From Mariniphaga anaerophila (lineage in GTDB: Bacteria; Bacteroidota; Bacteroidia; Bacteroidales; Prolixibacteraceae), in the NCBI RefSeq assembly GCF_900129025.1, contig NZ_FQUM01000004.1, positions 496,001-560,000 of the forward strand: a stretch of DNA of 64,000 bases, read 5' to 3'. A program made the position numbers and the translations under genes. This document shows positions 9,314 to 18,664 of the stretch, piece by piece; position 1 is the stretch's first letter; every line of letters starts with the position of its first letter. A model generated the notes under the pieces. The model had not been told where the DNA came from and did no database searches. It saw only the letters and a list, made by a program, of their open reading frames with translations.

Positions 9314-9357
9314 TTTTCTTTAGTTTTGAATGCGAATAAAACTACTTCAAAGTTATT

Positions 9358-9939
9358 CTAGCCTGCAAATCGTTCTGAAATCACTTTCCAGTCAACTATT
9401 TTCCAGAAGTCTTCGATGTACTTTGGCCGTGCATTTTGCTTGTCGAGGTAGTAAGCATGTTCCCAAACATCGCAGGTAAGCAGCGGTTTTTCCCCGTCGC
9501 GCAACGGATTTCCGGCATTCCCTGTTTGCACAATTTCCAAGTCTCCGGCTGCGGTTTTTACCAACCAAGCCCATCCTGAGCCAAACAAAGTAGCAGCTGC
9601 TTTCGAAAATGCTTCTTTAAAAGCATCAACAGATCCCCATTTTGCTTCGATGGCAGCTTTCAGATCTTCTTTTGGTTCGTGGCATCCTGCTGGACTAAAC
9701 TGGTAGAAATAAAACGTATGATTCCAAACCTGTGCTCCGTTGTTAAAAATTCCGCCTTCTGCTTTTTCTACGATTTCTTCGAGCGAGGCATTTTCAAATT
9801 CGGTTCCGGGAATCAGGTTATTCAGGTTGTTCACATAAGCCTGATGGTGTTTTCCATAGTGGAATTCGATGGTTTTTTCGCTGATAAAAGGTTCCAGCGC
9901 ATTTTTTTCGTAAGGTAATTTGGGTAATTCAAAAGCCAT
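9358..9939 (-). CDS. sodB: Superoxide dismutase, iron or cambialistic type
   Basis: Cytoplasmic enzyme that dismutates superoxide to oxygen and hydrogen peroxide; 193 residues, the normal length. Metal ligands are visible in FHYGKHHQAYVNNLN (first His), GAQVWNHTFYF (second His) and DVWEHAYYLD (Asp and third His). The glutamine of GAQVWNH is in the iron-enzyme position, and the NAGNPLRDG stretch lacks the glutamine of manganese enzymes. Enzymes of this subgroup in Bacteroides and Porphyromonas can use either metal, so the metal is inferred. It fits an anaerobe that tolerates oxygen exposure. Confidence 0.95.
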   Translation of the reverse strand: MAFELPKLPYEKNALEPFISEKTIEFHYGKHHQAYVNNLNNLIPGTEFENASLEEIVEKAEGGIFNNGAQVWNHTFYFYQFSPAGCHEPKEDLKAAIEAKWGSVDAFKEAFSKAAATLFGSGWAWLVKTAAGDLEIVQTGNAGNPLRDGEKPLLTCDVWEHAYYLDKQNARPKYIEDFWKIVDWKVISERFAG

Positions 9940-10156
9940 AATAATTCAGTTTAAAAGTGAATATTTGATTTTTGCTTAAAGTTAAAGAAATTTCATCCAA
10001 AACAGGCACCTTCCCCTGAAGTTGAATTCCGGCAAAGACTCCGACCCGGGTTCAAAACATTCTGTTCAAATCAAATACCCCGGCAGACCCGCTATTTATT
10101 AACATTTTAAAGAAGCAACTATTTGTTAATATTAACAACGCAACTTTTCTCAATGC

Positions 10157-10195
10157 AAAAAAAAAGCCTTTATGCGCTGAATACATAAAGGCTTT
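10157..10195 (-). terminator. Strong intrinsic terminator of the sigma-factor operon
   Basis: A perfect 12-base stem, AAAGCCTTTATG (10163-10174) with CATAAAGGCTTT (10184-10195), around a 9-base loop. On the minus strand it is followed by a run of nine T (10157-10165, partly in the stem). It lies 20 bases after the stop of the gene ending at 10215. The rest of 9940-10214 shows nothing else. Confidence 0.85.
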
Positions 10196-10214
10196 CTGTG
10201 CCGGGCAGTCTTTT

Positions 10215-11258
10215 TTAATCGAGATTAATTTGTCCGTAACGGCTTTTAACAAACACGGTACCGCCGGTTCCGCTTCCTACTTTTCCGTTTACTTTGCGCA
10301 TCTGTCTTTCGCTAATGCGATTGCCAGAGAAGTTGGATTCAGGGTATGAAATTCCGCAGTAATCGCAACTGGCGTCGAGCAAATAGTTGGCATTTCCGAG
10401 CCCGAGCGATATTTGCCCGTAACTGTTTGTTATTTGCACCGACTCGAAGTTCTCATCCACCTTATCAACTTTAATTCCGCCGTAGCCGGCGTCAACTATC
10501 AGTTTTTGCGATAATTCACGAACCTTAATCCGTGTATATTTAGTGGTTGACGAAAGCGCACCCACCAGCCCGAAATTAAAGGTATCGTACTTCGAATCGG
10601 CAATTACCGAACCCGCCTTGTCAATATTGATTATCGAATACTTTGAATCCAAGTCCAGTTCGCCCAAATTTCCAAAATTGATGGTTGAATACTGTACTTC
10701 CACCAAAAGGTTATTGGCAGATTCAACGCCTCCTTTTCCGTAAGCAAGCTCCAATTCGACCAAACCATCGGCAGGCGCTTTCAACTGATTTGCATCAAAG
10801 TTACCGTAACTAATATCGAAGCTTCCACTGGCATTCAACTCATTAACAAAAGCATTTCCATACTTGTTAGTGATGTTCAGGTTTTTGTCCGGAGGAATAT
10901 TTACCTTGTAATCGACACTGAACTGCAACCGTGTACTGAATCCCCGGCTAAAATGAGTCTCCGCAGTAACAGTATTTCCGGTTTTACTGAAACTAACGCT
11001 AATCTGCTCCAGCAAATCGTCTATCTTCCGCTCATTGGAAGACTCAACAGTAATAATTACGTCAACCGTAACATTGCTACCACCTTTGTATGCGACATTT
11101 ACATCTCCAAATTTATTGCTGATTTCCAACGTGGTCACACTGTTTGAAGGCCACGATTCGTGATATTCTTTTGCCTTTTTTGCTGCAACAGCTTCCATCC
11201 CCGAAGCCCAAACAACAAGAAAAAACAGGCAGGCAAAAAATTTAACTTTCTGCTTCAT
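10215..11258 (-). CDS. Secreted beta-repeat protein resembling DUF4097 adhesins
   Basis: A 347-residue exported protein with signal peptide FFACLFFLVVWASGMEAVAA. The mature part is a chain of short beta strands with recurring N/D-K-[FY]-G and Y-G patterns (ISNKFGDVNVAYKGG, ITNKYGNAFVNELNASG, ISYGNFDANQL, ITNSYGQISLG, KSRYGQINLD), as in the right-handed beta-helix proteins annotated as DUF4097 or putative adhesins. It overlaps the preceding membrane-protein gene by 17 bases and is third in the operon behind an ECF sigma factor, so it is likely part of an envelope-stress module. Function is not established. Confidence 0.75.
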   Translation of the reverse strand: MKQKVKFFACLFFLVVWASGMEAVAAKKAKEYHESWPSNSVTTLEISNKFGDVNVAYKGGSNVTVDVIITVESSNERKIDDLLEQISVSFSKTGNTVTAETHFSRGFSTRLQFSVDYKVNIPPDKNLNITNKYGNAFVNELNASGSFDISYGNFDANQLKAPADGLVELELAYGKGGVESANNLLVEVQYSTINFGNLGELDLDSKYSIINIDKAGSVIADSKYDTFNFGLVGALSSTTKYTRIKVRELSQKLIVDAGYGGIKVDKVDENFESVQITNSYGQISLGLGNANYLLDASCDYCGISYPESNFSGNRISERQMRKVNGKVGSGTGGTVFVKSRYGQINLD

Positions 11259-11829
11259 AATCTGTATTGGTTTTTTGTTTCACTTCTTCCAACTTCTCTA
11301 CAATCATATTTATTAAACTAAGCTTAGTCTGGTAATATTCAATCATGGCGTTAATAACCCTGCCGTCTTCGGGATTGGCAGAAAGATCTGCCTGCAGTTT
11401 CTTAAAAACCTCTTCAAACTCTTCTAACTCGCCATTCATCATCTGCTGTTCTTCCTCCGAAATCAATCCTTCGGCAACGAGTCTTTCCCATTGATTCAGC
11501 CCGCCACTAATTGCAGATGTGTAATAAAATTCCACCTCTTCGTATTCCGGAGAGACCGAAGCCAGCGTCATTCCTGTTGATGCAGACTCACCATGTTCGC
11601 CTCCGCTTTCCGGTGCAAACCATATAACGGCCTGATTTATTACCAGAAAAGCAAAAACGGCGGCAGCAGCAGCTTTCCAAATCCATTTAAAAGGAAAAGC
11701 TTTCTTTTTCTGATTTGCTTCTTCCAGCTTATTTTGAAACCGTTCAAAATGACCGGCAGGAGGCTCATTCTGGTTCAATTCCTCCATGTTATTCAAAATC
11801 AATTCTTCTATATAATCTTTCTCACTCAT
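11242..11829 (-). CDS. Single-span membrane protein, probable anti-sigma factor
   Basis: 195 residues: a cytoplasmic head of about 45 residues beginning MSEKDYIEELILNNMEELNQ, one membrane helix around WIWKAAAAAVFAFLVINQAV, and a periplasmic part rich in Glu with helices. The gene lies two bases after the ECF sigma gene and overlaps the next gene. That order and topology match anti-sigma factors, though the head has no recognisable zinc HxxxCxxC motif. Sequestering the sigma factor is therefore inferred from context rather than from a conserved domain. Confidence 0.7.
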   Translation of the reverse strand: MSEKDYIEELILNNMEELNQNEPPAGHFERFQNKLEEANQKKKAFPFKWIWKAAAAAVFAFLVINQAVIWFAPESGGEHGESASTGMTLASVSPEYEEVEFYYTSAISGGLNQWERLVAEGLISEEEQQMMNGELEEFEEVFKKLQADLSANPEDGRVINAMIEYYQTKLSLINMIVEKLEEVKQKTNTDYEAES

Positions 11830-11831
11830 TG

Positions 11832-12386
11832 TCAGTTGTATAAAAATATTTTTTTCTCTTTCAACAATTCCCTCAATTTATTTTTGGCTCTCGAATACTG
11901 CGTGCGCGACGCTGAATTACTAACCCCCAGTATCTGGCTAATTTCATCGTGATCGTACCCTTCAATCAAATAAAGACTGAGCACTGTTCGGTAACCATCG
12001 GGCAAACTTCTAATAGCTTTTTGTATCTGCGCCACGTCTACTTCTCCCGGCGCTTCATTTTCTTCGGGAAGCGCGTTTACAGACTCATCCATTTCAACCA
12101 GTTGTGCCCTCTTTTTTTTCAAATGATCCAAAGAACTATTCACCACAATTTTTTTCAGCCATGCACCAAAACTCACTTCTCCTTTGTAAGTGTCCATTTT
12201 TTTGAACGCCTTCAGAAATGCTTCCTGCATAACATCTTCGGCTTCAGCATCATCATTCACAATCCGCAAACTAACACTGTACATCGATCTGTAGTACAAC
12301 TTGTACAACTGAAACTGTGCTTTCTGGTTTCCTTCCCTGCACAAATCAATCAGTTTCTGATGGATATTTTGATACTGTTTCTCCAA
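11832..12386 (-). CDS. ECF-type RNA polymerase sigma factor
   Basis: Extracytoplasmic-function sigma-70 factor of 184 residues. Region 2 is seen at about residues 20-90 (AEAEDVMQEAFLKAFKKMD, FGAWLKKIVVNSSLDHLKKK) and region 4 at about 120-175 (LPDGYRTVLSLYLIEGYDHD, EISQILGVSNSASRTQYSRA). No region 3 or C-terminal extension is present. It heads a three-gene operon with a membrane protein and a secreted beta-repeat protein and very likely directs expression of that operon, as is usual for this class. The signal is unknown. Confidence 0.94.
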   Translation of the reverse strand: MEKQYQNIHQKLIDLCREGNQKAQFQLYKLYYRSMYSVSLRIVNDDAEAEDVMQEAFLKAFKKMDTYKGEVSFGAWLKKIVVNSSLDHLKKKRAQLVEMDESVNALPEENEAPGEVDVAQIQKAIRSLPDGYRTVLSLYLIEGYDHDEISQILGVSNSASRTQYSRAKNKLRELLKEKKIFLYN

Positions 12387-12524
12387 TTTGTTTCGGTTCT
12401 GTTTTAATGACGACCGGGAAAATTAAATGTTGCATCGAGATAAACTATTTTTTGCGTTACAGCAACTTATAGCAGAATGATTAAGCAATTAACAATAAAA
12501 CAATTGTTTTACTGCTTTTTGTAT

Positions 12525-13655
12525 TTAGAAGCTTATTCCTGTTAATAGATTTAAACCAACAAGTTGTGCTGATCCAGGATTGGATAATCCATATTGATGA
12601 ACGTATCTCAACTCAAAAAAAAGTGAATTCCTAAAATTGAGTTTATATTCCAGACCTGCACCAAACACATACCCAAGCATATACTGGTCGATTAATGAAT
12701 TCAGACTAGTTTTGTTTGCGCTTATATTTGACTCGATAGCAGGCTCATACAACGACGTTTCTCTTTTTATTAAATATGAACCACTTAGCCCCGTGTTTAT
12801 GAACGGACGAATAGTATTTGACGGATAAGAATACCTGACAAGAACCGGAACATTTATTTTAGTATTATTGGAAACCAAATTAAAATTATTGTTCTCGGAT
12901 GAATGGCTGTACGAATATCTGTGTTTAGCGAACAGCAATTCAACATGTAAAGAAAAGTCGGATGCAAGAATCGGATTATCGATAAATATCCCTGACGAAA
13001 AACTGCCATCGCGAGTATTATCAAAATAGTCTAAATAGCTAAAAAACTCGATCAGATTTTCATCATTGGAAAAAATCACACGAGAAAACTCATAGCCGGC
13101 TATGACTCCGTATCTGAAATGCGGGAAAGGCTTCAACTCACAATTATTATATCTTTCTATCAGCTTCGACAACGATTTTTTTGAGTAGCGTGACAGTTCA
13201 CATGCATCCGCAACATTAGAGCAATCTTTTGTAATGTTCAATAATTGTTTGGAATAGTCGACATTTTGCGAATTGCGCTTAGGAAGCTCAACCAACTGTG
13301 CATTATCATTTTCGATGAAAAAAGTTTGAATATTATCGCCTTTATAATAATACAAAGTTGTCTTTCCCCTTTGCAAACATTCAAGAAAAACTTTTTTTGA
13401 AGAGCCTGCTTTTTGAATATCCCTGGAAACGTAAACCGGGCCTTTGTTAAATCCATATTCTTGCAAATCATAGGGAGAGTACGTAATAATACTGTCGCGT
13501 TTCTTCACCTGACAGAACATTGAATTTTTCTGTTCTCCGTTATCTATCAGTTTTATACCTACAGTGGCCGTGCTGTCAAACAAAATATATTCTTTTTGTC
13601 CATAAGAGAGAATCGGAAAAAACAGGATACAAAACATTAAATACGGATACTTCAT
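12525..13655 (-). CDS. Outer-membrane beta-barrel protein (PorT-like)
   Basis: 376 residues with a signal peptide (LMFCILFFPILSYGQ). Residues about 17-150 are a polar periplasmic region with an SKKVFLECLQRGKTTLYYYK strand pair. From about 180 onward alternating hydrophobic strands (FRYGVIAGYEFSRVIF, LHVELLFAKHRYSYS, INVPVLVRYSYP, IRPFINTGLSGSYLI, YMLGYVFGAGLEYKL, SLFFELRYVHQYGL) end in LLTGISF, typical of the Bacteroidota outer-membrane barrels with the PorT-like fold. No neighbour indicates its role. It is monocistronic by position. Confidence 0.8.
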   Translation of the reverse strand: MKYPYLMFCILFFPILSYGQKEYILFDSTATVGIKLIDNGEQKNSMFCQVKKRDSIITYSPYDLQEYGFNKGPVYVSRDIQKAGSSKKVFLECLQRGKTTLYYYKGDNIQTFFIENDNAQLVELPKRNSQNVDYSKQLLNITKDCSNVADACELSRYSKKSLSKLIERYNNCELKPFPHFRYGVIAGYEFSRVIFSNDENLIEFFSYLDYFDNTRDGSFSSGIFIDNPILASDFSLHVELLFAKHRYSYSHSSENNNFNLVSNNTKINVPVLVRYSYPSNTIRPFINTGLSGSYLIKRETSLYEPAIESNISANKTSLNSLIDQYMLGYVFGAGLEYKLNFRNSLFFELRYVHQYGLSNPGSAQLVGLNLLTGISF

Positions 13656-13728
13656 AGCGCTGTCAGTTTGTATGTTATTGTTAACCCAAAATTACTGTTT
13701 AGAAAAAATGTGTTCTTGTGGAAAAACT

Positions 13729-14439
13729 TCAAAGCGAATTATAAAACTGCACCAACTCTTTTAATGTTTCAGGCTTATTCACTTTCACTTTGTGCTTTTT
13801 TATAAAGTTGGAAACCTCTTTTTTATGCTCCGGAAAAATGTCTTCCAGACCCTTCTTATTTGCAATAAGTACTGCTGATTCCTTCCCTACCCTGATGTAA
13901 TAATCATCGGGCCGTTTTAAAAAACGGGCAGGAACTGCATCCTGGTAGGCTTCCGGCTTTTTGGCCTGTTCAAATGCAACTCTCGGCCGTGCATACAACG
14001 TAACCGTACCTTTTTCCAACACCACGAAAAATCCGCGAGCTATTTTTTTTGCGCTCAAAAAAGGAGCATACTCCAGCAAATAATCCCCAAATTCAATCTT
14101 CTCGACAATCTCGGGAGTAGCCAGTGCCTGAGCAGGATTTTCGCCTACTTTGAATTCAATCTGGTCGTTATAAATATTGTAGCGCAAAGGAACTCCGGCA
14201 AACTGAGTTTTCGATGTTGTGTAAATGGAGCCTTCAATAAACTCATCATTCATGAAAGGAGAACCTTTAATGTCTCTCTCAGCTAGAGATGCCTTATTGG
14301 TACCCGAATGTCTTCGGTTAAAGTCTAAAAGCTCAACAGCCTGTTTTACTTCATAAAAATCAGAATGCAAAATAAACTGCGCTGTTGCATTTGCCAACCC
14401 CAAAAAAGTCACAAAAACAAAAACCACTAGTTGTTTCAT
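13729..14439 (-). CDS. Secreted protein of unknown function
   Basis: The ATG at 14439 is preferred because it gives a signal peptide directly (MKQLVVFVFVTFLGLANATAQ); the frame is open further upstream but without signal character. The mature protein (about 215 residues) holds ERDIKGSPFMNDEFIEGSIY, a YNIYNDQIEFKV strand and a C-terminal helical region with KKEVSNFIKKHKVKVNKPET. Proteins with this pattern are common beside outer-membrane proteins in Bacteroidota but I know no assigned role. It lies downstream of the rnf genes on the same strand, separated by 115 bases. Confidence 0.65.
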   Translation of the reverse strand: MKQLVVFVFVTFLGLANATAQFILHSDFYEVKQAVELLDFNRRHSGTNKASLAERDIKGSPFMNDEFIEGSIYTTSKTQFAGVPLRYNIYNDQIEFKVGENPAQALATPEIVEKIEFGDYLLEYAPFLSAKKIARGFFVVLEKGTVTLYARPRVAFEQAKKPEAYQDAVPARFLKRPDDYYIRVGKESAVLIANKKGLEDIFPEHKKEVSNFIKKHKVKVNKPETLKELVQFYNSL

Positions 14440-14554
14440 CCTTTTGCTTTTCAAATTTTCCGTATAAAATTGGCAATAAAAAAAGCAAAATCCAAACGGC
14501 ATTGCATTTATTATGAATGCAAAAAGGGAGCGCTATTTCGAAGACAGGAGCTTT

Positions 14555-15127
14555 CTAAACCAACCCGGAGAAACCCATAAAAGCCATTGCCAGAATACCT
14601 GCGGTAATCAACGCAATTGGAGTTCCTTTTAGCCCTTTTGGAATATTTTGCAAATCGAGATGTTCGCGAATACCGGCAAAGAGCAGCAATGCCAAGCCAA
14701 AACCGATGGCATTTGAAACGGCAAAAACCACACCTTCCAACAGGTTAAAATCTTTTTGGATGGTCAGAATTGCAACCCCCAAAATAGCACAGTTGGTTGT
14801 AATAAGCGGCAGAAAAATCCCCAACGCCTGATACAGCGCCGGACTAACTTTTTTCAGAATAATTTCCACAAGCTGCACCAGCGACGCGATAATCAGAATA
14901 AATGCAATGGTTTGCAAAAAGGCCAGTCCAAATGCGTCGAGAACGTATGTTTGTACCAAATAAGTTACTATCGTTGCCAGCACCATAACAAAAGCTACGG
15001 CACCCGCCATTCCAATTGCAGTAGAAAGTCGTTTGGAAACCCCCAGAAAAGGGCAGATTCCAAGGAACTGCATTAAAACGATGTTGTTTACAAGTATTGC
15101 TCCGATTACAATTACCAAATAGTTCAT
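14555..15127 (-). CDS. rnfA: Rnf complex subunit RnfA
   Basis: Integral membrane subunit of the ion-translocating ferredoxin:NAD+ oxidoreductase, 190 residues and six membrane spans. Family motifs: [20 protein letters not shown] near the N-terminus, including the cysteine of the intramembrane iron-sulfur site shared with RnfE, and [15 protein letters not shown] with the second cysteine. It is the last gene of the rnf operon, 11 bases after rnfE, and pairs with RnfE as an antiparallel homologue. Confidence 0.96.
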   Translation of the reverse strand: MNYLVIVIGAILVNNIVLMQFLGICPFLGVSKRLSTAIGMAGAVAFVMVLATIVTYLVQTYVLDAFGLAFLQTIAFILIIASLVQLVEIILKKVSPALYQALGIFLPLITTNCAILGVAILTIQKDFNLLEGVVFAVSNAIGFGLALLLFAGIREHLDLQNIPKGLKGTPIALITAGILAMAFMGFSGLV

Positions 15128-15138
15128 ACTCTACCCTC

Positions 15139-15723
15139 CTAGTTCTTTTTAATGCGATTGATAATGGCAATTAAATAACCCAAAACAATAAATGCACCGG
15201 GAGCCAGCACAAACAACAGGGTTACATAATTTTCAGAATAAATGGTGATATTGAAAAGCTTGCCGCTGCCCAGCACTTCTCTGATTCCGCCAAGCAATAC
15301 CAGGGCAAATGTAAATCCCAGGCCAATGCCCAGCCCGTCGAAAGCAGAAGAAACCACGTTGTTTTTAGACGCAAATGCTTCGGCACGGCCTAACACAATG
15401 CAGTTTACCACAATAAGAGGAATAAATAACCCCAGGCTTTTATATAACGAAGGCACGTAAGCCTGCATTACAAGCTGAACCACGGTTACAAAAGCAGCAA
15501 TAATCACAATAAAACTTGGGATACGCACTTTATCGGGAATCTGATTTTTTACCAATGAAATTACCATGTTAGACATTAACAAAACAAAGGTTGTTGCCAG
15601 TCCCATTCCCAACCCGTTTATTGCAGAAGAAGTTACCCCCAGTGTGGGGCACATTCCCAGCAGCAACACAAATACCGGGTTTTCTTTTAAAAATCCTTTT
15701 GAAAAATTCTTCCACTGATTCAT
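15139..15723 (-). CDS. rnfE: Rnf complex subunit RnfE
   Basis: Membrane subunit homologous to RnfA, 194 residues. Visible signatures are [20 protein letters not shown] with the conserved cysteine, and [20 protein letters not shown] with the second. The start overlaps the stop of rnfG by four bases (ATGA type), indicating translational coupling. Together RnfA and RnfE carry electrons across the membrane between the ferredoxin side and the flavins of RnfG and RnfD. Confidence 0.96.
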   Translation of the reverse strand: MNQWKNFSKGFLKENPVFVLLLGMCPTLGVTSSAINGLGMGLATTFVLLMSNMVISLVKNQIPDKVRIPSFIVIIAAFVTVVQLVMQAYVPSLYKSLGLFIPLIVVNCIVLGRAEAFASKNNVVSSAFDGLGIGLGFTFALVLLGGIREVLGSGKLFNITIYSENYVTLLFVLAPGAFIVLGYLIAIINRIKKN

Positions 15724-16331
15724 AAGCTTGTATTTTTAATCTTCAGTTGTTCACTTTCTACATCGTATGCTTCAAATGCTCTCACCATCGCATCCAAAAA
15801 TGCGCGTGAAGTAATTGTTGAAGCGGTTATGGCGTCGATGTCTCCACCATCTTTGGATACTTCAAATTTTGAAGATTCGGGGCTTTTGCCGATTACATTC
15901 TGTCCGGGTTTTTCCGAATTACGAAACCAGTCAGCCATTTTAGAGCCCAGCCCCGGCGTTTCGGAATGTTCGAGAACTTCGTACCCGAAAAGCTTTCCGG
16001 AAGTATCAATTCCGGCCATAATAGAGATAAAACCGCTAAACCCTTTATTTGTATAAGTTTTTACCGCCACACCAACCAGCTTGTCGCCTTTGTAGGCAGG
16101 AAAAACCTCCACGCTGTCTGAAGCGGAAGCGACTGCAACTTTGCAGACATCTCCCAATTCGTCAAATTCCGGGAGCACTTTTTTTATAGCTTCGCTCTGA
16201 GCCTTCATTTTTGCCACTTCAATGGCATCTTTTGTAAAATCATACACAAACCCCAACGCAGCCGCCGCAATAAACGTTACCACAAAAAGGGTTAAAACCA
16301 TATTAATAAATGTCGATTCGCGTTTTGCCAT
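15720..16331 (-). CDS. rnfG: Rnf complex subunit RnfG (covalent FMN)
   Basis: 203 residues with one N-terminal membrane helix and a periplasmic FMN-binding domain. The flavinylation motif is seen in [18 protein letters not shown], where a threonine carries FMN by a phosphoester bond. The preceding [17 protein letters not shown] segment is also typical of RnfG/NqrC. It lies between rnfD (2 bases) and rnfE (4-base overlap). An ApbE flavin transferase is needed for its maturation and is not in this window. Confidence 0.95.
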   Translation of the reverse strand: MAKRESTFINMVLTLFVVTFIAAAALGFVYDFTKDAIEVAKMKAQSEAIKKVLPEFDELGDVCKVAVASASDSVEVFPAYKGDKLVGVAVKTYTNKGFSGFISIMAGIDTSGKLFGYEVLEHSETPGLGSKMADWFRNSEKPGQNVIGKSPESSKFEVSKDGGDIDAITASTITSRAFLDAMVRAFEAYDVESEQLKIKNTSL

Positions 16332-16333
16332 TT

Positions 16334-17314
16334 TTACTTCCCTCCAAATCGTTTCGGTTTAACATAGGTGTTTATAAGTGGCGTAAACGCATTCATTATT
16401 AAAATCGCGAATGAAATGCCTTCAGGATATGAACCAAACATTCGGATACTAATTGTTATTACTCCTATTCCAACACCATAAATGATTTGTCCCTTTGGGT
16501 TCATCGGCGAGGTTACCATGTCGGTAGCCATAAAAATAGCGCCGAGCATTAAACCACCCGAAAACAAATGGTACCCCGGGCTTACGTAGCTCTGCGGATC
16601 AACCAGCCAGAAAGCAGTTGCAATAATACCAACGCTTGCCAGCACTGCAACCGGAATATGCCATGTAATTACCTTCTTGTATAACATATACAATCCGCCA
16701 ATAATCAGAAGCAGCGCAGACACTTCACCAAGTGAACCGCCCATGCTACCAAGCATCATATCAACCTGAGAAGGCAAACTTTTTGAAATTTCAGAAACAG
16801 AAAGACCGTTTGACAAACCTTCTTTAATAACTCCAAGTGGAGTTGCTGAGGTCAGCGAATCCACACCGGCCGACCTGATTGATGGCCAGGAAGTCATTTG
16901 TGCAGGAAACGAAATCAGCATGAAAACCCTTCCCACAAGTGCCGGGTTAAAAATGTTGTTTCCCAGTCCTCCAAACGAAAGCTTGCCAATTCCCATGGCG
17001 GCAAGCGAACCTATTACAATTATCCACCACGGGATACCCGACGGAACGTTAAATGCCAGAAGAATACCTGTTATTAATGCAGAGCCGTCAGAAACCGACG
17101 GAGTAACCTTCATCAGGTATTTTTGAATCAGGTACTCAAAGGCAAGACAAGCAGCAACTGCAATCAGTGTAACGCGCAGTGCATCCAGCCCAAAAACAAA
17201 CACTGACCATATAAGCGCCGGAATCATGGCGTAAACCACCCGGTACATTATTTTTCGGGTAGAATCGTCGGTATGGACGTGTGGCGATGGTGAAACTGTT
17301 AGTAAATTACTCAT
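16334..17314 (-). CDS. rnfD: Rnf complex subunit RnfD (covalent FMN)
   Basis: 326-residue polytopic subunit related to NqrB. Motifs: SPSPHVHTDDSTRKIMY at the N-terminus, FGGLGNNIFNPALVGRVF, SATPLGVIKEG, and the covalent-FMN stretch GAIFMATDMVTSPMNPKG. The length and about nine to ten spans are normal. It is encoded 12 bases after rnfC in the operon. Confidence 0.96.
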   Translation of the reverse strand: MSNLLTVSPSPHVHTDDSTRKIMYRVVYAMIPALIWSVFVFGLDALRVTLIAVAACLAFEYLIQKYLMKVTPSVSDGSALITGILLAFNVPSGIPWWIIVIGSLAAMGIGKLSFGGLGNNIFNPALVGRVFMLISFPAQMTSWPSIRSAGVDSLTSATPLGVIKEGLSNGLSVSEISKSLPSQVDMMLGSMGGSLGEVSALLLIIGGLYMLYKKVITWHIPVAVLASVGIIATAFWLVDPQSYVSPGYHLFSGGLMLGAIFMATDMVTSPMNPKGQIIYGVGIGVITISIRMFGSYPEGISFAILIMNAFTPLINTYVKPKRFGGK

Positions 17315-17326
17315 TATCAGTTTTGA

Positions 17327-18658
17327 TTATTTTTTTCGTGAACGAATTATTTGTCCTACTTTCCCTTTTCCAAACCGGATATAATCGAGCAAAGGCCGGT
17401 TGGCAGGACACGTGTAACTGCATGAGCCACACTCTATACAATCCATAATTTTGTCATCTTCTGCCCGGTCGAAAATCTGTTTTTCCGAAAGGGTCATCAA
17501 CAGGAATGGTTCCAGTCCCATCGGACAAGCAGAAACGCATCGCGAACAACGGATACAGGTATTCATTTCTTCGCGTGTGGACTCGTTCTTCTCCATTAAA
17601 AGGATACCGGAAGTACCCTTTGTAACCGGAACATCAAGCGATGCAATCGCCCTTCCCATCATTGGGCCGCCGCTAATAACTTTTCCTGAATCTTCGGGCA
17701 GGCCACCCGCAGCATCCACTAATGCAGATGTTGCTGTTCCAATCCTCACCCGAAAATTCGACGGATTAGCCAACGCTTTTCCGGTAACTGTAACCACACG
17801 TTCAAACAGTGGTTTGTTTTTCTGAATGGCTTCGTAAACGGCAAATGCAGTTCCAACATTACTGACTACCGCACCAACAGCAATAGGAAGAGCCCCTGAA
17901 GGAACTTCGCGTCCGGTAACCGCTTTAATTAGCTGTTTTTCGCCGCCCTGCGGATATTTTACTTTCAGGGGAGCAACGCTGACTCCGTTATACTCTTTTG
18001 TTTTTTCTGTGAGCCGTTGAATTGCGTCAGGCTTATTGTTTTCAATTCCGATTACGGCTTTATCAACTGAAAGAGCCTTCATCAGAAGTTGTATTCCAAC
18101 CAGTATTTCATCGGTTTTTTCCAGCATCAAACGGTGGTCTGATGTCAGGTAGGGTTCGCATTCCACGCCGTTTATCAACAGAATATCGGCCTTCATTCCT
18201 TTAGGCGGAACAAGTTTTACATGCGTTGGAAAAGTAGCTCCACCGAGTCCGACAATCCCGGCATCCTGAATCTTTTTTACAATCTCTTCTCCGCTCAGGT
18301 CAAAATCTTTTTTCAGATCTTCTGAACGATCAATATCTTCAATCCACTCATCGCCGTCCACATCAATCAAAATTCCCTGTTTCGGGTACCCGGAGCTGTC
18401 GGCCTGAAAGTCGACCTTCTTCACTTTACCAGAAACAGAAGAATGAATATTAGTAGAGACGAAACTGCTGCTTTTGGCAATTATCTGACCTACTTTTACC
18501 ACGTCGCCACGGCCAACAACCGGAGTGGCCGGTGCACCAATGTGCTGGGCAACCGGGATAAAAACCGAGGCAGGAAGTGGCAAAACCTCGATGGATTTAC
18601 CTGCCGATAGCTTATTTTCTGGCGGATGAACGCCTCCTTTTTTGAACGTTTTTAACAT
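17327..18658 (-). CDS. rnfC: Rnf complex subunit RnfC (NADH-binding, two 4Fe-4S clusters)
   Basis: Cytoplasmic, membrane-attached subunit of 443 residues that exchanges electrons with NAD(H). It starts with the lipoyl-like barrel (GGVHPPENKLSAGKSIEVLP), then the nucleotide/FMN-binding Rossmann part with GIVGLGGATFPTHVKL and INGVECEPYLTSDHRLMLE, a SLBB segment, and two clusters CIRCSRCVSACPMGLEPF and CIECGSCSYTCPANRPLLDY. Without the C-terminal repeats seen in some Proteobacteria it has the compact length seen in anaerobes. Confidence 0.97.
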   Translation of the reverse strand: MLKTFKKGGVHPPENKLSAGKSIEVLPLPASVFIPVAQHIGAPATPVVGRGDVVKVGQIIAKSSSFVSTNIHSSVSGKVKKVDFQADSSGYPKQGILIDVDGDEWIEDIDRSEDLKKDFDLSGEEIVKKIQDAGIVGLGGATFPTHVKLVPPKGMKADILLINGVECEPYLTSDHRLMLEKTDEILVGIQLLMKALSVDKAVIGIENNKPDAIQRLTEKTKEYNGVSVAPLKVKYPQGGEKQLIKAVTGREVPSGALPIAVGAVVSNVGTAFAVYEAIQKNKPLFERVVTVTGKALANPSNFRVRIGTATSALVDAAGGLPEDSGKVISGGPMMGRAIASLDVPVTKGTSGILLMEKNESTREEMNTCIRCSRCVSACPMGLEPFLLMTLSEKQIFDRAEDDKIMDCIECGSCSYTCPANRPLLDYIRFGKGKVGQIIRSRKK

Positions 18659-18664
18659 TCCGAT

